This document shows, one piece after another, positions 8,548-20,660 of a stretch of 64,000 bases of DNA (the first letter of the stretch is position 1; every line of letters starts with the position of its first letter). The notes under the pieces are model-generated. The model did not search any database and was not told where the DNA came from. It saw nothing but the letters and a program-made list of their open reading frames with translations. Made by a program: the position numbers and the translations under genes. The stretch comes from Lepus europaeus (taxonomy: Eukaryota; Chordata; Mammalia; Lagomorpha; Leporidae), in NCBI RefSeq assembly GCF_033115175.1, contig NC_084847.1:43137905-43201904 (forward strand), read 5' to 3'.

Positions 8548-8555
8548 ACTTACCT
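8548..8555 (-). promoter_or_regulatory. Major splice donor
   Basis: The minus strand reads CGGAG|GTAAGTTT, a near-perfect consensus donor in the leader about 45 nt downstream of the primer site. With the acceptors at 6,562 and 5,330 it offers a route to separate CEBPE and JDP2 messages. Confidence 0.75.
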
Positions 8556-8591
8556 CCGATTGGAAAATGGAGCGTGGGTCTGGGGTCTCGA

Positions 8592-8609
8592 ATCCCGGAC
8601 GAGCCCCCA
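8592..8609 (-). promoter_or_regulatory. Primer binding site, tRNA-Pro
   Basis: The minus strand reads TGGGGGCTCGTCCGGGAT four bases after the 5' LTR. This is complementary to the 3' end of proline tRNA, the primer used by murine leukaemia-type gammaretroviruses. It fixes orientation and class. Confidence 0.97.
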
Positions 8610-8613
8610 AGAA

Positions 8614-9166
8614 TGTAAGACCCCCGAAAGGTATCTCACACTTCTACCGACCCCAGAAACACGAATTCCAGTCCAATCGATGCAAGTGCATGAGGAAGTT
8701 TATTACATCTGCGCAGATGGGCCAACTCTAAGCACAACAGCACCCTCTAGTGCAGTGCGAGAAGAGAGGCCCCGATCATCAACCGCTCAAAGTATTTAAG
8801 GCTTAAAACCACAACATTAGCATATCTCCACAGCATTACACAAAGGATCACAAGATAAACCGCAGCATGACGAATTATCATAAGTTAAAGGGTTTTTCCA
8901 GGGTGAGGGGACAAAAAACCTTGAGCAAGCATAAACACGGGGTCATCATGACCAAAAACTTAACATAGCTCCTAAAATAATTATCACATGCTCAATTATC
9001 TCATAAAAGCATTAGCACAATCATCACATGTTACAAGGTCAGCTAAAGTCTAGTTATCTAAAAAAAAATGCATTTTGCAAGCCCAGCCGTTTTGTACAAA
9101 AGCAAAACAGTATGCAGTTAGCTCACAAGCAACTCCAATTTAACCCCATCCTGCCTCAATTTCACA
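8614..9166 (-). repeat. 5' LTR of the provirus (553 bp)
   Basis: Partner of the LTR at 4,070-4,622, with three substitutions between them. The promoter elements read on the minus strand: TATA-like TTAAATA at 8,793-8,799 and AATAAA at 8,699-8,704. It would drive transcription leftward through gag, CEBPE and JDP2. Its outer end abuts the CTGT duplication at 9,167. Confidence 0.95.
8793..8799 (-). promoter_or_regulatory. LTR TATA-like box
   Basis: CCTTAAATACTTTG on the minus strand in the 5' LTR, about 90 nt before AATAAA. Spacing fits a core promoter with transcription starting some 25-30 nt downstream, within R. Confidence 0.55.
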
Positions 9167-9791
9167 CTGTTTGTATAGATGACATTTTATGCACTTGCCT
9201 AACGAAAAGACTTTCCTTTTTTCCAAACCATTTTTACTGTGATTTTCTCGGTCCATTGCCTATGAATTCCACAGACCTTTGTCCGGATATGACTGGATGA
9301 AACCAGAAATATCCGGTTGTGTTTTGGCTAACTCAATCTGAAATATTGCTACAGCCTTTCTGTTTGTGTATTCCTGATATTATCCATGGACTGTATTGTT
9401 TTGAATATTTTTATCAGGGAACATTTAATTTTGTACCATTGAAACACTAATTGGTTCATCATGGGAACACCAGCTCTACACTTTCGTATTTTCTAGGGAG
9501 AAAGCTAGAGGAACTGTGGCAAACAAACATGATATTTACGATTATATAGATGGCATTTTATGCACTTGCCTAACGAAAGACTTTGCTTTTCTCCAAAACC
9601 ATTATTACTGTGATTTTCTCGGTCCATTGCATACGAATTCCACAACACTTTCTCCGGATATGACTGGAGGAAACCAGAAATATCCGGTTGTTTTGTTTAA
9701 TTCAATCCGAAATATTGCGAGAGCCTCTGTGTTTGTGTTTTATGGATATTATCGATGTGCTGTATGGTTTTGAATGTTTTTATCAGGGAAC

Positions 9792-9890
9792 ATTTTTTTT
9801 GACAGGCAGAGTGGACAGTGAGAGAGAGACAGAGAGAAAGGTCTTCCTTTTGCCGTTGGTTCACCCTCCAATGGCCGCCGCGGTAGCCCA
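9792..9890 (-). mobile_element. Truncated lagomorph C SINE inside the satellite
   Basis: TTTTTTTTGACAGGCAGAGTGGACAGTGAGAG through CCAATGGCCGCCGCGG is the 3' part of a C SINE in antisense. It replaces about 114 bp of its host monomer, which resumes at AGATGATATTTCTG, so insertion was accompanied by a deletion or followed by one. Confidence 0.9.
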
Positions 9891-12800
9891 AGATGATATT
9901 TCTGTTTGTATCAATAACATTTTATGCACTTGCCTAACAAAAAGACTTTGCTTTTCTCCAAAACCATTTTTACTGTGATTTTCTCGGTCCATTCCATAGG
10001 AATTCCACATGAATGTGTCCGGATATGACTGGATGAAACCGGAAATATCCGGGTTTTTTTTCGCTAACTCAATCCCAGATATTCCTAAAACCTCTGTGTT
10101 TTCTGGATATTATCAATGGACTTTATTGCTTTGAATGTTTTTATCATGGAATATTTAATTTTGTACCGTTCAAATACTAATTGGTTCATCATGGGGACAC
10201 CAGTTCCACACATTAGTATTTTCTAAGGAGAAAGCAAGAGGAACTGCGGCAAACAAACATTTCATTTCTGTTTGTATAGATGACATTTTATGCACTTGCC
10301 TAACAAAAAGACTTTGCTTTTCTCCAAAACCTTTCTTACTGTGATTTTCTTGGTCCATTGCATACGAATTCCATACCACTTTGTCCGGATATGACTGGAT
10401 GAAAACAAACATATCCAGTTGTGTTTTGGTTAACTCAATCCGAAATATTGTGAAATCCTCTGTGCTTGTGTTTTCTGGATATTTCTATGGATTTTATTGT
10501 TTTGAATGTTTTTCATCAGGGAACATTTAATTTTGTGCTTGGTATCACTAATTGGTTCCACATGGAGACAACAGCTCTACGCATTCGTATTTTCTAGGGA
10601 GAAAGCTAGAGGAACTGTGACAAACAAACATGATATTTCTGTTTGTATAGATGACATTTTATGCAGTTGCCTAACGAAAAGACTTTGCTTTACTCCAAAA
10701 CCATTGTTACTGTGATTTTCTCGGTCCATTGCATACGAAATCCACACTAGTTTGTCCGGATATGACTGGATGAAACCAGAAATACCCAGCTGTGTTTTGG
10801 TTAACCCAATCCGAAATATTGTGAAATCCTCTGTGTTTGTGTTTTCTGGATATTATCGATGCATTTTATTGTTTGGAATGTTTTTATCAGGGAACATTTA
10901 ATTTTCTGCTTGGAAACACTAATTGGTTCATCAAGGGGACACCAGCTCTACACATTCGTATTTTCTAGGGAGAAAGCTAGAGGAACTGTGACAAACAAAC
11001 ATGATATTTCTGTTTGTATAGATGACATTTTATGCAGTTGCCTAACGAAAAGACTTTGCTTTTCTCCAAAACCATTGTTACTGTGATTTTCTCGGTCCAT
11101 TGCATACGAATTCCACACCAGTTTGTCCGGATATGACTGGATGAAAACAGAAATATCTGGTTGTTTTGGCTAACTTAATCCCAGATATTGCTACAGCGTC
11201 TGAGTTTGTGTTTTCTGGATATTATCAATGGACTTTATTGTTTTGACTGTTTTTATCAGGGAACAATTAATTTTGTACCATTGAAACACTAATTGGTACA
11301 TCATGGGGACACCAGGTCCACACATTAGTATTTTCTAGCGAGAAAGATAGAGGAATTGCGACAAACAAACATGATAATTCTGTTTGTATAGATGACATTT
11401 TATGCACTTGCCTAAAGAAAAGACTTTACTTTTCTCCAAAACCATTTTTACTGTGATTTTCTCGGTCCATTGCATACGAATTCCACACTACTTTGTTCGG
11501 ATATGACTGGATGAAACCAGAAATATCTGTTTATATTTTGGCTAACTCAATCCCAGATATTCCTACAGCTTCTGTGTTTGTGTTTTCTGGATATTATCAA
11601 CGGACTTCATTGTTTGAATGATTTTTATCGGTGAACATTTTATTTTGAATTTGGATACAGTAATTGGTTCCACATGGAGACTCCAGCTCCACACATTCAT
11701 ATTTTCTAGGGAGATAGCTAGAGGAACTGCGGCAAGGAAACATGACATTTTTGTTTGTATAGATTATATTTTATGAACTTGCCTAACGAAAAGACTTTGC
11801 TTTTCTCCAAACCATTTTTACTGTTATTATCTCGTTCCATTGCATATGAATTCCACAGCAGTTTGTCTGGATATGACTGGATGAAACTGGAAATATCTAG
11901 TTTTGTTTTGTCTAACTCAATCCCAGATATTGCTACAGCCTCTGTGTTTGTGTATTCTGATATTAGATGGACTGTATTGTTTTGAATGTTTTTTTATCTG
12001 GGAACATTTAATTTTGTGCTTGGAAACATTAATTGGTTCCACAGGGAGACACCAGCTCTACACATTCGTATTTTCTAAGGAGAATGCTAGAGGAACTGCG
12101 GCAAAAAAAACATGATATTTCTGTTTGTATAGATGATATTTTCTGCACTTGCCCAACGAAAAGACTTTGCTTTTCTCTAAATCCATTTTTACTGTGATTT
12201 TCTCGGTCCATTGCATACGAATTCCACACCAGTTTGTCCGGATATTACTGGATGAAACCGGAAAAATCCGGTTTGGTTTTGGCTAACTCAATCCCAGATA
12301 TTGCTACAACTTCTGTGTTTGTGTTTTCTGGATATTATCAATGGATGTTTTTGTTTTCAATGTTTCTTCTCAGGGAACATGTATTTTGAGCTTCGATACA
12401 GTAATTGGTTCCACATGGAGACACCAGCTCTACATATTCGTATTTGCTAGGGAGAAAGCTAGAGGAACGGCGGAAAACAAACTTGATATTTCTCTTAGTA
12501 TAGATGACATTTTATGCATTTGCCTAACGAAAAGACTTTGTTTTTCTCTAAAACCATTTTTACTGTGATTTTCTCGGTACATTGCATACGAATTCCACAC
12601 CAGATTGTCCGGATATGACCGGATGAAGTCGGAAATATCCACTTTTTTTTGCTAACTCAATCCCAGATATTGCTACAGCCTCTGTGTTTGTGTATTCCTG
12701 ATACTATCCACGGACTTTATTGTTTTGAATGATTTTTATCAGGGAATATTTAATTTTGTGCTTGGAATCACTAATTGGTTCCACATGGAGAAACGAGCTC

Positions 12801-13276
12801 TACACTTTCGTATTTTCCAGGGACAAAGCTAGAGGAACTGCGAAAAAGAAGCATGATATTTCTGTTTGTATAGATGACATTTTATACACTTTCCTAACAA
12901 AAAGACTTCGCTTTTCTCCAAAACCATTTTTATTGTGATTTTCTCAGTCTATTGCATACGAATTCCACACCACTTTGTCCGGATATGACTGGATGAAACC
13001 AAAAATATCCGGTTGTGTTTTGGCTAACTCAATCAAAGATATTGCTACAGTCTCTGCGTTTTTGTTTTCTGGATATTATCAAGGACTTTATTGTTTTGAA
13101 TATTTTTTATCAGGAATATTTTATATTGAGCTTGGATACAGTAATTGGTTCCACAAGGCGACACCAGCTCTACATATTCGTATTTTCTAGGGAGAAATCT
13201 AGAGGAACTGCGACAAAGAAACATGATATTTCTGCTTGTATCGATGACATTTTATGCACTTGCCTAACGAAAAGAG

Positions 13277-15131
13277 TTTGCTTTTCTCCAAAACCATTTT
13301 TACTGTGATTTTCTCTGTCCATTGCATATGAATTACACACCCGTTTGTCCGGATATGACTGGATGAAACCAGAAATATCCGGTTGAGTTTTGGCTAACTC
13401 AATACAAAATATTGTGAAAGCCTCTGTTTTTGTGTTATCTGGATATTATCGTTGGACTTTATTGTTTTGAATGCTTTTATCATGGATCATTTAATTTTGT
13501 ACCGTTTAAACACTAATTGGTTCATCATGGAGACACCAGCTCTACACATTCGTATTTTCTAGGGAGAAAGCTAGAGGAACTGTGGCAAACAAATATGATA
13601 TTTCCGTTTGGATCGATGATATTTTATGCACTTGCCTAACGAAAAGACTTTGCTTTTCTCGAAAGCCATTTGTACTGTGATTTTCTCGGTCCATTGCATA
13701 CGAATTCCACACGAGTTTGTCCGGATATGACTAGATGAAACCGGAAATATCCGGTTTTGTTTGGGCTAACTCAATCCCAGATATAGCTACAGCCTCTGTG
13801 TTTGTGTTTTCTGAATATTATCCATGGACTTTATTGTTTTGAATGTTTTTATCAGGGAACATTTATTTTTGTATCATAGAAACAATAATTGGTTCCACAT
13901 GGAGACACCAGCTCTACACATTCGTATATTCTAGGGAGAAAGCTAGAAGAACTGAGGCAAACAAACATGATATTTCTGTTTGTATAGATGACATATTATG
14001 CACTTGCCTAACGAAAAGACTTTGCTTTTCTCCAAAACTATTTTTACTGTGATTTTCTCGGTCCATTGCATACGAATTCCACACCACTTTTTCCGGATAT
14101 GACTGGATGAAACCAGAAATATCCGCTTTTGTTTTTGCTAACTCAATCCGAAATATTGCTACAGCCTCTGGGTTTATGTTTCTGGATATTATCGATGGAC
14201 ATTATTGTTTTGAATGTTTTTATCAGGGAACATTTCATTTTGTACCGTTTAAACACTAATGGGTTCATCATGGGAACATCAGCTCTACACATTCGTATTT
14301 TCTAGGGAGAAAGCTAGAGGAACTGTGGCAAACAAACATATTTCTGTTTGTATAGACGACATTTTATGCACTTGCCTAACGAAAAGACATTGCATTTATC
14401 CAAAACCATTTTTACTGTGATTTTCTCGTTCTATTGCATACAAATTCCACACCATTTGTCCGGATATGACTGGATGAAACAAAAAATATCCGGTTGTGTT
14501 TTGGCTAACTCAATCCGAAATATTGTGAAAGCCTCTGTTTTTGTGTTTTCTGGATATTATCGTTGGACTTTATTGTTTTGAATGTTTTTATCAGGGATCA
14601 TTTAATTTTGTACCGTTTAAACACTAATTGGTTCCACATCGAGACACCAGCTCTACACATTCGTATTTTCTAGGGAGAAAGCTAGAGGAACTGCGACAAA
14701 CAAACATGATATGTTTGTTTGTATCGATGACATTTTATGCACTTGCCTAACGAAAAGACTATGCTATTCTCCATAACCATTTTTACTGTGATTTTCTTGG
14801 TCCATTGCATACGAATTGCACACCACTTTCTCCGTATATGACTGGATGAAACCAGAAATACCCGGTTGTGTTTCGGTTAATTCAATCCGAAATATTGTGA
14901 AATCCTCTGTGTTTGTGTTTTCTGGATATTATCGATGCATTTTATTGTTTTGAATGTTTTTATCAGGGAACATTTCATTTTGTACCGTTCTAACACTAAT
15001 TGGTTCATCAAGGGGACACCAGCTCTACACATTCGTATTTTCTAGGGAGAAAGCTAGAGGAACTGCGACAAACAAACATGATATTTCTGTTTGTATAGAT
15101 GACATTTTATGCAGTTGCCTAACGAAAAAAC
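13277..15131. repeat. Five-monomer higher-order unit, copy 1
   Basis: 1,855 bp (5 x 371) matched at a constant offset of 1,855 by the next copy. Only one substitution was noticed (G at 13,530 versus A at 15,385). Individual monomers within the unit are far more diverged from each other. Confidence 0.93.
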
Positions 15132-16986
15132 TTTGCTTTTCTCCAAAACCATTTTTACTGTGATTTTCTCTGTCCATTGCATATGAATTACACACCCGTT
15201 TGTCCGGATATGACTGGATGAAACCAGAAATATCCGGTTGAGTTTTGGCTAACTCAATACAAAATATTGTGAAAGCCTCTGTTTTTGTGTTATCTGGATA
15301 TTATCGTTGGACTTTATTGTTTTGAATGCTTTTATCATGGATCATTTAATTTTGTACCGTTTAAACACTAATTGGTTCATCATGAAGACACCAGCTCTAC
15401 ACATTCGTATTTTCTAGGGAGAAAGCTAGAGGAACTGTGGCAAACAAATATGATATTTCCGTTTGGATCGATGATATTTTATGCACTTGCCTAACGAAAA
15501 GACTTTGCTTTTCTCGAAAGCCATTTGTACTGTGATTTTCTCGGTCCATTGCATACGAATTCCACACGAGTTTGTCCGGATATGACTAGATGAAACCGGA
15601 AATATCCGGTTTTGTTTGGGCTAACTCAATCCCAGATATAGCTACAGCCTCTGTGTTTGTGTTTTCTGAATATTATCCATGGACTTTATTGTTTTGAATG
15701 TTTTTATCAGGGAACATTTATTTTTGTATCATAGAAACAATAATTGGTTCCACATGGAGACACCAGCTCTACACATTCGTATATTCTAGGGAGAAAGCTA
15801 GAAGAACTGAGGCAAACAAACATGATATTTCTGTTTGTATAGATGACATATTATGCACTTGCCTAACGAAAAGACTTTGCTTTTCTCCAAAACTATTTTT
15901 ACTGTGATTTTCTCGGTCCATTGCATACGAATTCCACACCACTTTTTCCGGATATGACTGGATGAAACCAGAAATATCCGCTTTTGTTTTTGCTAACTCA
16001 ATCCGAAATATTGCTACAGCCTCTGGGTTTATGTTTCTGGATATTATCGATGGACATTATTGTTTTGAATGTTTTTATCAGGGAACATTTCATTTTGTAC
16101 CGTTTAAACACTAATGGGTTCATCATGGGAACATCAGCTCTACACATTCGTATTTTCTAGGGAGAAAGCTAGAGGAACTGTGGCAAACAAACATATTTCT
16201 GTTTGTATAGACGACATTTTATGCACTTGCCTAACGAAAAGACATTGCATTTATCCAAAACCATTTTTACTGTGATTTTCTCGTTCTATTGCATACAAAT
16301 TCCACACCATTTGTCCGGATATGACTGGATGAAACAAAAAATATCCGGTTGTGTTTTGGCTAACTCAATCCGAAATATTGTGAAAGCCTCTGTTTTTGTG
16401 TTTTCTGGATATTATCGTTGGACTTTATTGTTTTGAATGTTTTTATCAGGGATCATTTAATTTTGTACCGTTTAAACACTAATTGGTTCCACATCGAGAC
16501 ACCAGCTCTACACATTCGTATTTTCTAGGGAGAAAGCTAGAGGAACTGCGACAAACAAACATGATATGTTTGTTTGTATCGATGACATTTTATGCACTTG
16601 CCTAACGAAAAGACTATGCTATTCTCCATAACCATTTTTACTGTGATTTTCTTGGTCCATTGCATACGAATTGCACACCACTTTCTCCGTATATGACTGG
16701 ATGAAACCAGAAATACCCGGTTGTGTTTCGGTTAATTCAATCCGAAATATTGTGAAATCCTCTGTGTTTGTGTTTTCTGGATATTATCGATGCATTTTAT
16801 TGTTTTGAATGTTTTTATCAGGGAACATTTCATTTTGTACCGTTCTAACACTAATTGGTTCATCAAGGGGACACCAGCTCTACACATTCGTATTTTCTAG
16901 GGAGAAAGCTAGAGGAACTGCGACAAACAAACATGATATTTCTGTTTGTATAGATGACATTTTATGCAGTTGCCTAACGAAAAAAC
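15132..16986. repeat. Five-monomer higher-order unit, copy 2
   Basis: Second copy of the block at 13,277. Similarity extends to about 17,012 and then breaks at TTTTTAC. It shows recent unequal exchange or amplification in the array. Confidence 0.93.
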
Positions 16987-17755
16987 TTTGCTTTTCTCCA
17001 AAACCATTTTTACACTGATTTTCTCGGTACACTGCATACGAATTCCACACCACTATGTTCGGATGTGACTGGATGAAACCGGAAATATCCGGTTTTGTTG
17101 TGGCTAACTCAATCCCAAATATTGCTACAGCCTCTGTGTTTGTGTTTTCTGGATATTATCAACGGACTTTATTGTTTGAAAGTTTTTTTATCGGTGAACA
17201 TTTTATTTTGAATTTGGATACAGTAATTGGTTCCACATGGAGACACCATCTCCACACATTCATATTTTCTAGGGAGATAGCTAGAGGAACTGCGGCAAAC
17301 AAACATGATATTTCTGTTTGTATAGATGATATTTTATGCACTTGCCTAAAGAAAACACTTTGCTTTTCTCCAAAACCATTTTTACTGTTATTATCTCGTT
17401 CCATTGCATACAAATTCCACACCAATTTGTCCGGATATGACTGGATGAAACCGGAAATATCTGGTTTTCTTTTGGCTAACTCAATCCCAGATATTGCTAC
17501 AGCCTTTGTGTTTTTGTGTTCCTGATATTATCCACTAAGTTTATTGTTCTGAATGTTTTTTAACAGGGAATATTTTATTTTGTGCTTGCAAACACTAAAT
17601 GGTTCCACATGGAGACACCAGCTCTACACATTCGTAATTTCTAGGGAGAAAGCTAGAGGAACTGTGACAAACAAACATGATATTTCTGTTTGTATAGATG
17701 ACATTTTATGCAGTTGCCTAACGAAAAGACTTTGCTTTTCTCCAAAACCATTTTT

Positions 17756-19700
17756 GCTGCCTCTAGGTCTCAGTGTTCAGATCCAGCAAATGGGGAGCAA
17801 AATCCCCACCTTGATCCCTCCACCAGCGCCTGCTGGGGGAGCTGGCAAGATTTTCCATGCCCCTGGGGAAATGGCAGGGCTACTGTTTGGTTGGGGAGAC
17901 CAGGCATCAGGTGGGAACCAGGGCTGTCCTGAAGGCCCAGGAGGCACCATGGCACCCAGAGCCTGGTCTCAAAGGCCTACTTGGCATGGACGTGGGAGCT
18001 GAAATGAGGTGTGATATCTGAGTGCACGCAGAACTCTGATCTAGGACCATGTGACTGCCAATGGCCCTTTGAAGTGCTTTTGGGGCATGTAATTAACTGT
18101 ACCTGAAATATTACTTGATCATTTATGTGGAAAATTAAATTGTGCAGTGTCAGACATGAATAATTGCACAGCAGGGTGTGCAGCATAATACAGCTCCTCC
18201 CCAGTGCTCCAGCCCACCCCCTTCTCCAAGACAAGAGCAGAATTCTTGACTTTTAAACTTTCCCCTTTGTCCTGAAAAGCCTTGTTGTCCTGGGGGAAGG
18301 GCAGAGGGGCAGGGGAGGGGCTTCCTACTGGGGCTTGGGGCTGCCCTAAGGGAACTTCTCTGGGTCCCTGGCCACCTGGTGACTTTGGGCCACACACCTG
18401 GCCATGGCCTCAGCCTCAGTTTCCCCCAACCTTGTGGGAGAGACACATTTGTGGATGATGCCATGGGTATCCCAGGTCTGCCACTGGAGTCTGACAGCTT
18501 CCATGGAGATCCTAAACCCCTGCTACTCAGTGACCTGGGTCCTGATCTTTTCTTCCAGGGTAAGGGTGGAGGTTGGGACAGAGCCCCGTGCCATGAAGAG
18601 ATTTGGGAGCCAAGCAGTCCTGGTTCTGATGCTTATCAGCCATGTGGCTACTCTGAGTCTCAGTTTTCCCACCTGTACAATGGGGATGATTTCCCTCCTG
18701 GGGTTGGAAACACCTGAACCTTTGCACATTCTATTCCACCTTCCAGGGTGCTCTTTCTTCCCCTCTGCTCCTAGTCCTCATTTATCTGTGCTCTGCTCAG
18801 ACATACCTTACTTTTAGGAGGTAATTTTGCTGATCCCTCTGAATTGAACCTTCAGGAAAGTTTCCCTGACCCCTCCCCAGCCTTTCCCCAACTCCCCTCC
18901 CATTACTCATCACTTCCAACCCCCCCCCCACCATGCATTTACTTAATCTGCTTCATCCCAGGGCCTGATACAGTGTGAGGCACAAAACAGTGGCTCTGGA
19001 AGCGGTAGCTGCAAACTGTCTCCATATCTGCCCCAGGCTGTGTGTGTGTGTGACTGTGTGTGCACATCAGAGATGGCCAAGCAGCAACAGTGTGAGCTGG
19101 TGTTGGCTGGGAACTGAGACATTAAACCAGGGCAGATATCTGTCCTAGTTAAGGTACTGGTTAAGATGCCTCCACACCTGCTGTTCTGGATGTCCACGCT
19201 TTAGCCCAGAGGAGTGACCAGGACTGCACCTGCTCAGCCCAGGCTGGGCTTGCAATCCTGGGCCCTGGACTCTCTACACCGACACTCGTTCTCTCCTCTC
19301 CTGCATGGTGCAAGTCAGAGGCAACATGACCACCAGGTGTGGGGTGCCATGATGATTTCATTTATGCAAACATCTTCAAAATGTCCTTCTCCCCCCTTTC
19401 GATTCTAAATGAAACAAAAGCATCTTCAAAGACCCTAAAGGTACATTGGGTCCTAGGCTGTGTGTGTGTTTGTGTGTGTGCATGCACGGTTGGTGGGCTA
19501 TGTTGGCTCTGGTCTGAGGGGAAACTGAGGTAAGGGGTGGGAGCTGTGTTAAGAGTGTGGCTCAAGGTGGGTGTGTGGAGCTCACTGGATGCTTCCTCAA
19601 AGTCCTCCCTCACCCTTGGTGGTCCACATGCTGACTCTCCTGTGGTTGTCCTGAGTCTGCCTGGATAGTGCCTACCTAGCCTTTGCAGGGGGTCGAGAGG
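17756..19700. other. Unique sequence beside the satellite, no gene seen
   Basis: Single-copy-looking DNA starts directly at the satellite edge. It holds MIR-like fragments (18,395-18,440 and 18,595-18,715), a C run at 18,921-18,930 and short TG runs near 19,040 and 19,460. Open frames here are short, overlapping on both strands, and resemble nothing I know. Confidence 0.6.
18595..18715 (+). repeat. MIR-like SINE fragment
   Basis: CCTGGTTCTGATGC...CATGTGGCTACTCTGAGTCTCAGTTTTCCCACCTGTACAATGGGGATGAT follows the core of the ancient mammalian MIR element. Confidence 0.75.
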
Positions 19701-19739
19701 CCCCCCAGGAAAAACCCTGGTTTAGGACTCAGCACATTG

Positions 19740-20075
19740 AGACTCACACATGATCTGACTGCTGCCAGGTGGGAGAAGCCTCAGGCACATTTCCCACACC
19801 TCAACTTCCTGCTGAGGGGCCTTGTAACCGTCAGTTAGATAAACAATTCCAGAATGTGGGCAAGTTGTGTAAGACAGCTCTAGGAGCTACGTGACCTATA
19901 AGACGATTGGTAAAAGGCTTTGGTGCCACTACTCCCTCTGCCCAATAGAACTGTTCTTACCACCCCATGCTATCTCCCCCTTTGCCTACTCTATCAAAGC
20001 TTGCACCTGATTGCTAATAAATGGACATGTTCACCGAAACTCTCTGGTGCTTCTTGTTGAAGAATGCCATCGCCC
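19740..20075 (+). repeat. Possible solo LTR
   Basis: A plus-strand module has CTATAAGAC (about 19,897) and GCTAATAAATGGACATG (AATAAA at 20,016-20,021) followed by a GT-rich stretch. That layout fits U3-R-U5. Ends are unclear and no target duplication was found. Confidence 0.35.
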
Positions 20076-20569
20076 AACCATCCAATATGTGTGGGCCTCA
20101 AAAGACAAGCCCACACCCTCCTACGGCCCCCAGAAGTGGACTAAGAGTCCTCCTACCCTCCATATCTGCATTTTGGGCAGCTCATCCCTTGCCCTCTTTG
20201 TGGGAGGGTGCAGCCAAAAGCCACAACTGGTTATATAAGCCACAGAGATCTCATCATGGAGTGTCCCCTCCCTCCCATGGACCCCTGAAAGCCAGGACTT
20301 CAGGACCCTTGGAGGGCTGGATCTCATGCTCTGGGGAGGACAGATACTGCTGCTGTCCTGAGTGCTGGACAGCTCAGAGCACACAGCGTCAAACTGGCCC
20401 CTGCTGCCCCCTCACCCTTCCTGCAACACCAGGGAGACAATCTCAGCAGGCACCAACGTGTCCTAGACTCTTGTCTCACCAGCCCACTAACCCACTACTA
20501 AAAAGATTTGGAATTGGAGGAAGCTGTGGGCAGGTAACTGTGGAGTTTGTCTGTAAATATGTTGGAAGT

Positions 20570-20660
20570 GGGGGCCAGCACTGTGGCATACTGGGTAAAG
20601 CCACTGCCTACAGTGCCATCATCGCATATAGGTGCTAGTTCGAGTCCCAGTTACTCCACT
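20570..20660 (+). mobile_element. C SINE 5' fragment
   Basis: GGGGCCAGCACTGTGGCATACTGGGTAAAGCC is the tRNA-related head. It stops after the box B region, where an L1 3' end begins. Confidence 0.85.

Larger units (their letters stand above)
8057..8613 (-). other. Proviral 5' leader with packaging region
   Basis: About 560 nt lie between the 5' LTR and gag. They contain the primer site, the splice donor and a tandem duplication of about 72 bp (8,154-8,222 and 8,226-8,297) sharing CTTCCGACGGGAGTGGCTGC. Gammaretroviruses keep the packaging signal between donor and gag, so the duplication falls within or near it (inference). No translated gene seen. Confidence 0.7.
4070..9166 (-). mobile_element. 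Endogenous gammaretrovirus provirus with captured host bZIP genes
   Basis: A complete provirus lies on the minus strand, with its 5' LTR at 8,614-9,166 and its 3' LTR at 4,070-4,622. It is flanked by the 4 bp duplication CTGT (4,066-4,069 and 9,167-9,170) inside one satellite monomer, which rejoins perfectly once the element is removed. Order 5' to 3': LTR, tRNA-Pro primer site, leader, gag matrix start, gag remnant, unassigned GC-rich DNA, RNase H and integrase scraps, CEBPE-derived ORF, spacer, JDP2/PTMA-derived ORF, polypurine tract, LTR. CA, PR, RT and env are not recognisable, so it cannot replicate alone and would have needed a helper virus. The 3/553 LTR difference points to a recent insertion, of the order of one million years under typical mammalian rates (inference). 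Confidence 0.95.
9167..17755. repeat. 371-bp satellite array, right block
   Basis: Continuation of the array after the provirus, about 23 monomers, ending abruptly after CCAAAACCATTTTTGCTG near 17,755. Two alternative versions of several segments alternate among monomers: GTGCTTGGAAACAC with TTCCACATGG versus GTACCGTTGAAACAC with TTCATCATGG, and CCCAGATATTGCTACAGCC versus CCGAAATATTGTGAAAGCC. This suggests subfamilies mixed by conversion. A SINE scrap and a five-unit duplication are listed separately. The longest frame (17,055-17,525, 156 aa) merely crosses one monomer and a half. Confidence 0.95.

Noticed and set aside
1665-17525. Recurrent 60-156 aa frames in satellite monomers (SREKARGTAANKHDIS... 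type)
   Set aside because: They arise because the AT-rich monomer has few stops in one frame. Phase changes with unit length, copies are interrupted in many monomers, and no homologue is recognised.
1-17755. CENP-B box in the satellite
   Set aside because: Only partial matches such as ATTCGTATTTTCTAGGG were found; the essential CGGG and A positions are missing.
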